Of a DNA stretch of 37,993 nucleotides, positions 36,506 through 37,993 are shown in pieces. The position numbers and the translations under genes were made by a program. The notes beneath the pieces were generated by a model, which made no database searches, had not been told where the DNA came from, and saw only the letters and a program-made list of their open reading frames with translations. Each line of letters opens with the position of its first letter. Position 1 is the stretch's first letter. The stretch is from SAR116 cluster bacterium AG-426-B08 (GTDB lineage: Bacteria; Pseudomonadota; Alphaproteobacteria; Puniceispirillales; Marisalimonadaceae), in the NCBI GenBank assembly GCA_003213175.1, contig QCNN01000009.1:1-37993 (forward strand). Reading direction: 5' to 3'.

Positions 36506-37993
36506 ATGACCCTTAACTTATCTATACCTTCAATTCTAGAAAACACTCAACCAAAAATCTCGGTCATTGGCGTGGGAGGAGCTGGCTGCAATGCTGTAAA
36601 TACAATGATTAATGCAAATGTTTTAAATGTTGACTTTATGGTTGCAAATACAGATGGACAAGCTCTGTCAAGAAGTCTCACAAAAAAACAAATACAATTA
36701 GGTAAACATTTAACCTCTGGTCTAGGAGCAGGATCTGACTCTCAAATAGGAGAACAAGCTGCTCTTGAATCATTAGATGAAATTATTTCTGAAATTGGAG
36801 AAATAAATATGTTGTTTATAGCAACAGGAATGGGTGGAGGTACAGGTACTGGTGCCTCACCAATAATCGCTCAAGCAGCAAAAGATAAGGGAATTTTAAC
36901 TATAGCAGTAGCTACCAAGCCATTTGATTTTGAGGGTAAAAAAAGAATGGAAACAGCTGAAGAGGGGTTAAAAAAATTAAAAGAAACAGTTGATACTATG
37001 ATAGTAATTCCAAATCAAAACTTGTTTAGAATTGCAAATGAAAAAACAACTTTTGCTGAAGCTTTTAAATTAGCAGATGATGTTTTATATGAGGGAATCT
37101 CTGGTATAACTGATCTCATCACTTCTCCTGGAATGATAAATTTAGACTTTTCTGATATCAAAACAGTAATGAAAAACATGGGTAAAGCAATGATTGGAAC
37201 TGGTGAAAGTTCAGGAGAAGGAAGATCTCAAAAAGCCGCAGAAACTGCTCTCAACAATCCTTTATTGGACAATACATCAATTAATGGAGCTACTTCAATT
37301 TTATTAAATATTAAGGGAGGACCCGATATGGGGCTTCTGGAAGTTGATGAGGCTGCAAGCTTAATAAGAGAAAAAGTAGATGAAAATGCAAATATAATCT
37401 TTGGTACTTCTGTGAACGAAGAATTGGATGGTATTATAAAAGTATCAATTGTTGCAACAGGAATAGACGGTACAAAATTTAATCTTGTTAAACAAAATGA
37501 AAAAGTAGCTACTAATGAATTAGATGATAAACCTAAAGATAATGATAGTTCTACTTTTAATAAAAATGAAAATTATTCAAATAAAACTATGGATGTTGAT
37601 AATTCAGAACAAATTGATATAGAAACAAAAATTGCTGATTTAGATAGTAATGATGATGAAATATATAACAAGAACCCAATCAATGAAAAAACTGACCCAT
37701 CAAAAGATTTAACTTCTTTGGACGCCCTAGAGGATAAAAAGAAAGAGTTATCTGAGATAATAAATAACAATAAGATAGATAACGAAGAAATTAACGTCAA
37801 AGAAAATACTTTTTTAAAAAAAATATCTGGCTTATTTCAAAACCAAAAAAAGGATGAAATTGCAAATGAAAAGAAAATTGATCCATCAATTTATTCTTTG
37901 AATTCTGAGCAAATAAAATTAAAGGAGGATGAAATGAATGAAAAAAATACCCCATTTCTCAAGCTTACTGAAGAACCAAACGAGGAAAAAATT
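36506..37993 (+). CDS. ftsZ: Cell division GTPase FtsZ (partial, 3' end outside window)
   Basis: Tubulin homologue that forms the Z ring. The frame is open from ATG 36506 to the window end (496 codons). AAGAGGAG lies 7 nt upstream of the start. The GTPase core covers about residues 15-325: ISVIGVGGAGCNAVN (18-32), the tubulin signature GMGGGTGTGAS (108-118) and the T7 catalytic loop NLDFSDI (212-218), so it should be active. From about residue 325 onward there is a hydrophilic Asp/Asn/Lys/Glu-rich linker of at least 170 residues; the C-terminal peptide that would bind FtsA or other membrane anchors lies beyond the window. It immediately follows ftsL, with no ftsA or ftsQ before it. Confidence 0.97.
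   Translation, partial: MTLNLSIPSILENTQPKISVIGVGGAGCNAVNTMINANVLNVDFMVANTDGQALSRSLTKKQIQLGKHLTSGLGAGSDSQIGEQAALESLDEIISEIGEINMLFIATGMGGGTGTGASPIIAQAAKDKGILTIAVATKPFDFEGKKRMETAEEGLKKLKETVDTMIVIPNQNLFRIANEKTTFAEAFKLADDVLYEGISGITDLITSPGMINLDFSDIKTVMKNMGKAMIGTGESSGEGRSQKAAETALNNPLLDNTSINGATSILLNIKGGPDMGLLEVDEAASLIREKVDENANIIFGTSVNEELDGIIKVSIVATGIDGTKFNLVKQNEKVATNELDDKPKDNDSSTFNKNENYSNKTMDVDNSEQIDIETKIADLDSNDDEIYNKNPINEKTDPSKDLTSLDALEDKKKELSEIINNNKIDNEEINVKENTFLKKISGLFQNQKKDEIANEKKIDPSIYSLNSEQIKLKEDEMNEKNTPFLKLTEEPNEEKI

Overview
The window is AT-rich (roughly two thirds A+T), densely coding DNA from a bacterial chromosome. Several things point to an alphaproteobacterium with a streamlined genome of the kind common in marine plankton. 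The rplKAJL-rpoBC block runs straight into rpsL-rpsG-fusA-tuf-rpsJ-rplC, there are two tuf genes, rnpB sits just upstream of mraZ, and the proteins read as alphaproteobacterial. Intergenic gaps are short and there are no insertion sequences, phage genes or CRISPR arrays. The taxon is inferred from gene order and protein character; no database search was possible.

Region 1 (1-18259, all minus strand) is the information-processing super-cluster. Read 5' to 3' on the minus strand it is tRNA-Tyr, tuf copy 2, tRNA-Trp, secE, nusG, rplK, rplA, an L10 leader RNA, rplJ, rplL, rpoB, rpoC, rpsL, rpsG, fusA, tuf copy 1, rpsJ and rplC (cut by the window start). The two tuf copies are identical over 1,224 nt, and the identity reaches back across the fusA stop codon.

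Region 2 (18381-31297) starts with rlmB and tRNA-Thr(TGT) on the plus strand, followed by accessory metabolism in short operons of alternating strand. A minus-strand operon encodes an EamA exporter, a GNAT acetyltransferase, an SMP-30-type lactonase and a Gfo/Idh/MocA dehydrogenase. An amidohydrolase is next. A minus-strand pair encodes a crotonase and a family III CoA-transferase. Then come an alpha/beta hydrolase, a nitroreductase, an SDR, a voltage-gated-type K+ channel broken by a one-base frameshift in an A7 run, and an Old Yellow Enzyme with NudC. Together they suggest turnover of sugars or sugar acids and of CoA-linked organic acids, plus redox and NAD(H) housekeeping.

Region 3 (31451-34669) holds a bactofilin, a four-gene minus-strand operon (tusA-like, plsC, DUF2237, a 62-residue unknown) behind a near-consensus promoter, a TerB/J-domain protein and the RNase P RNA gene.

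Region 4 (34705-37993, plus strand) is the start of the division and cell wall (dcw) cluster. Four CCCA boxes spaced exactly 10 bp apart overlap the probable mraZ promoter and look like a MraZ operator. They are followed by mraZ, rsmH, ftsL and then, only 32 bp later, ftsZ (cut by the window end). The whole block normally between ftsL and ftsZ (ftsI, murE, murF, mraY, murD, ftsW, murG, murC, murB, ddl, ftsQ, ftsA) is absent from this position. The resulting mraZ-mraW-X-ftsZ order resembles the minimal cluster of wall-less Mollicutes. This is the most interesting observation in the window, although relocation of the missing genes cannot be excluded.
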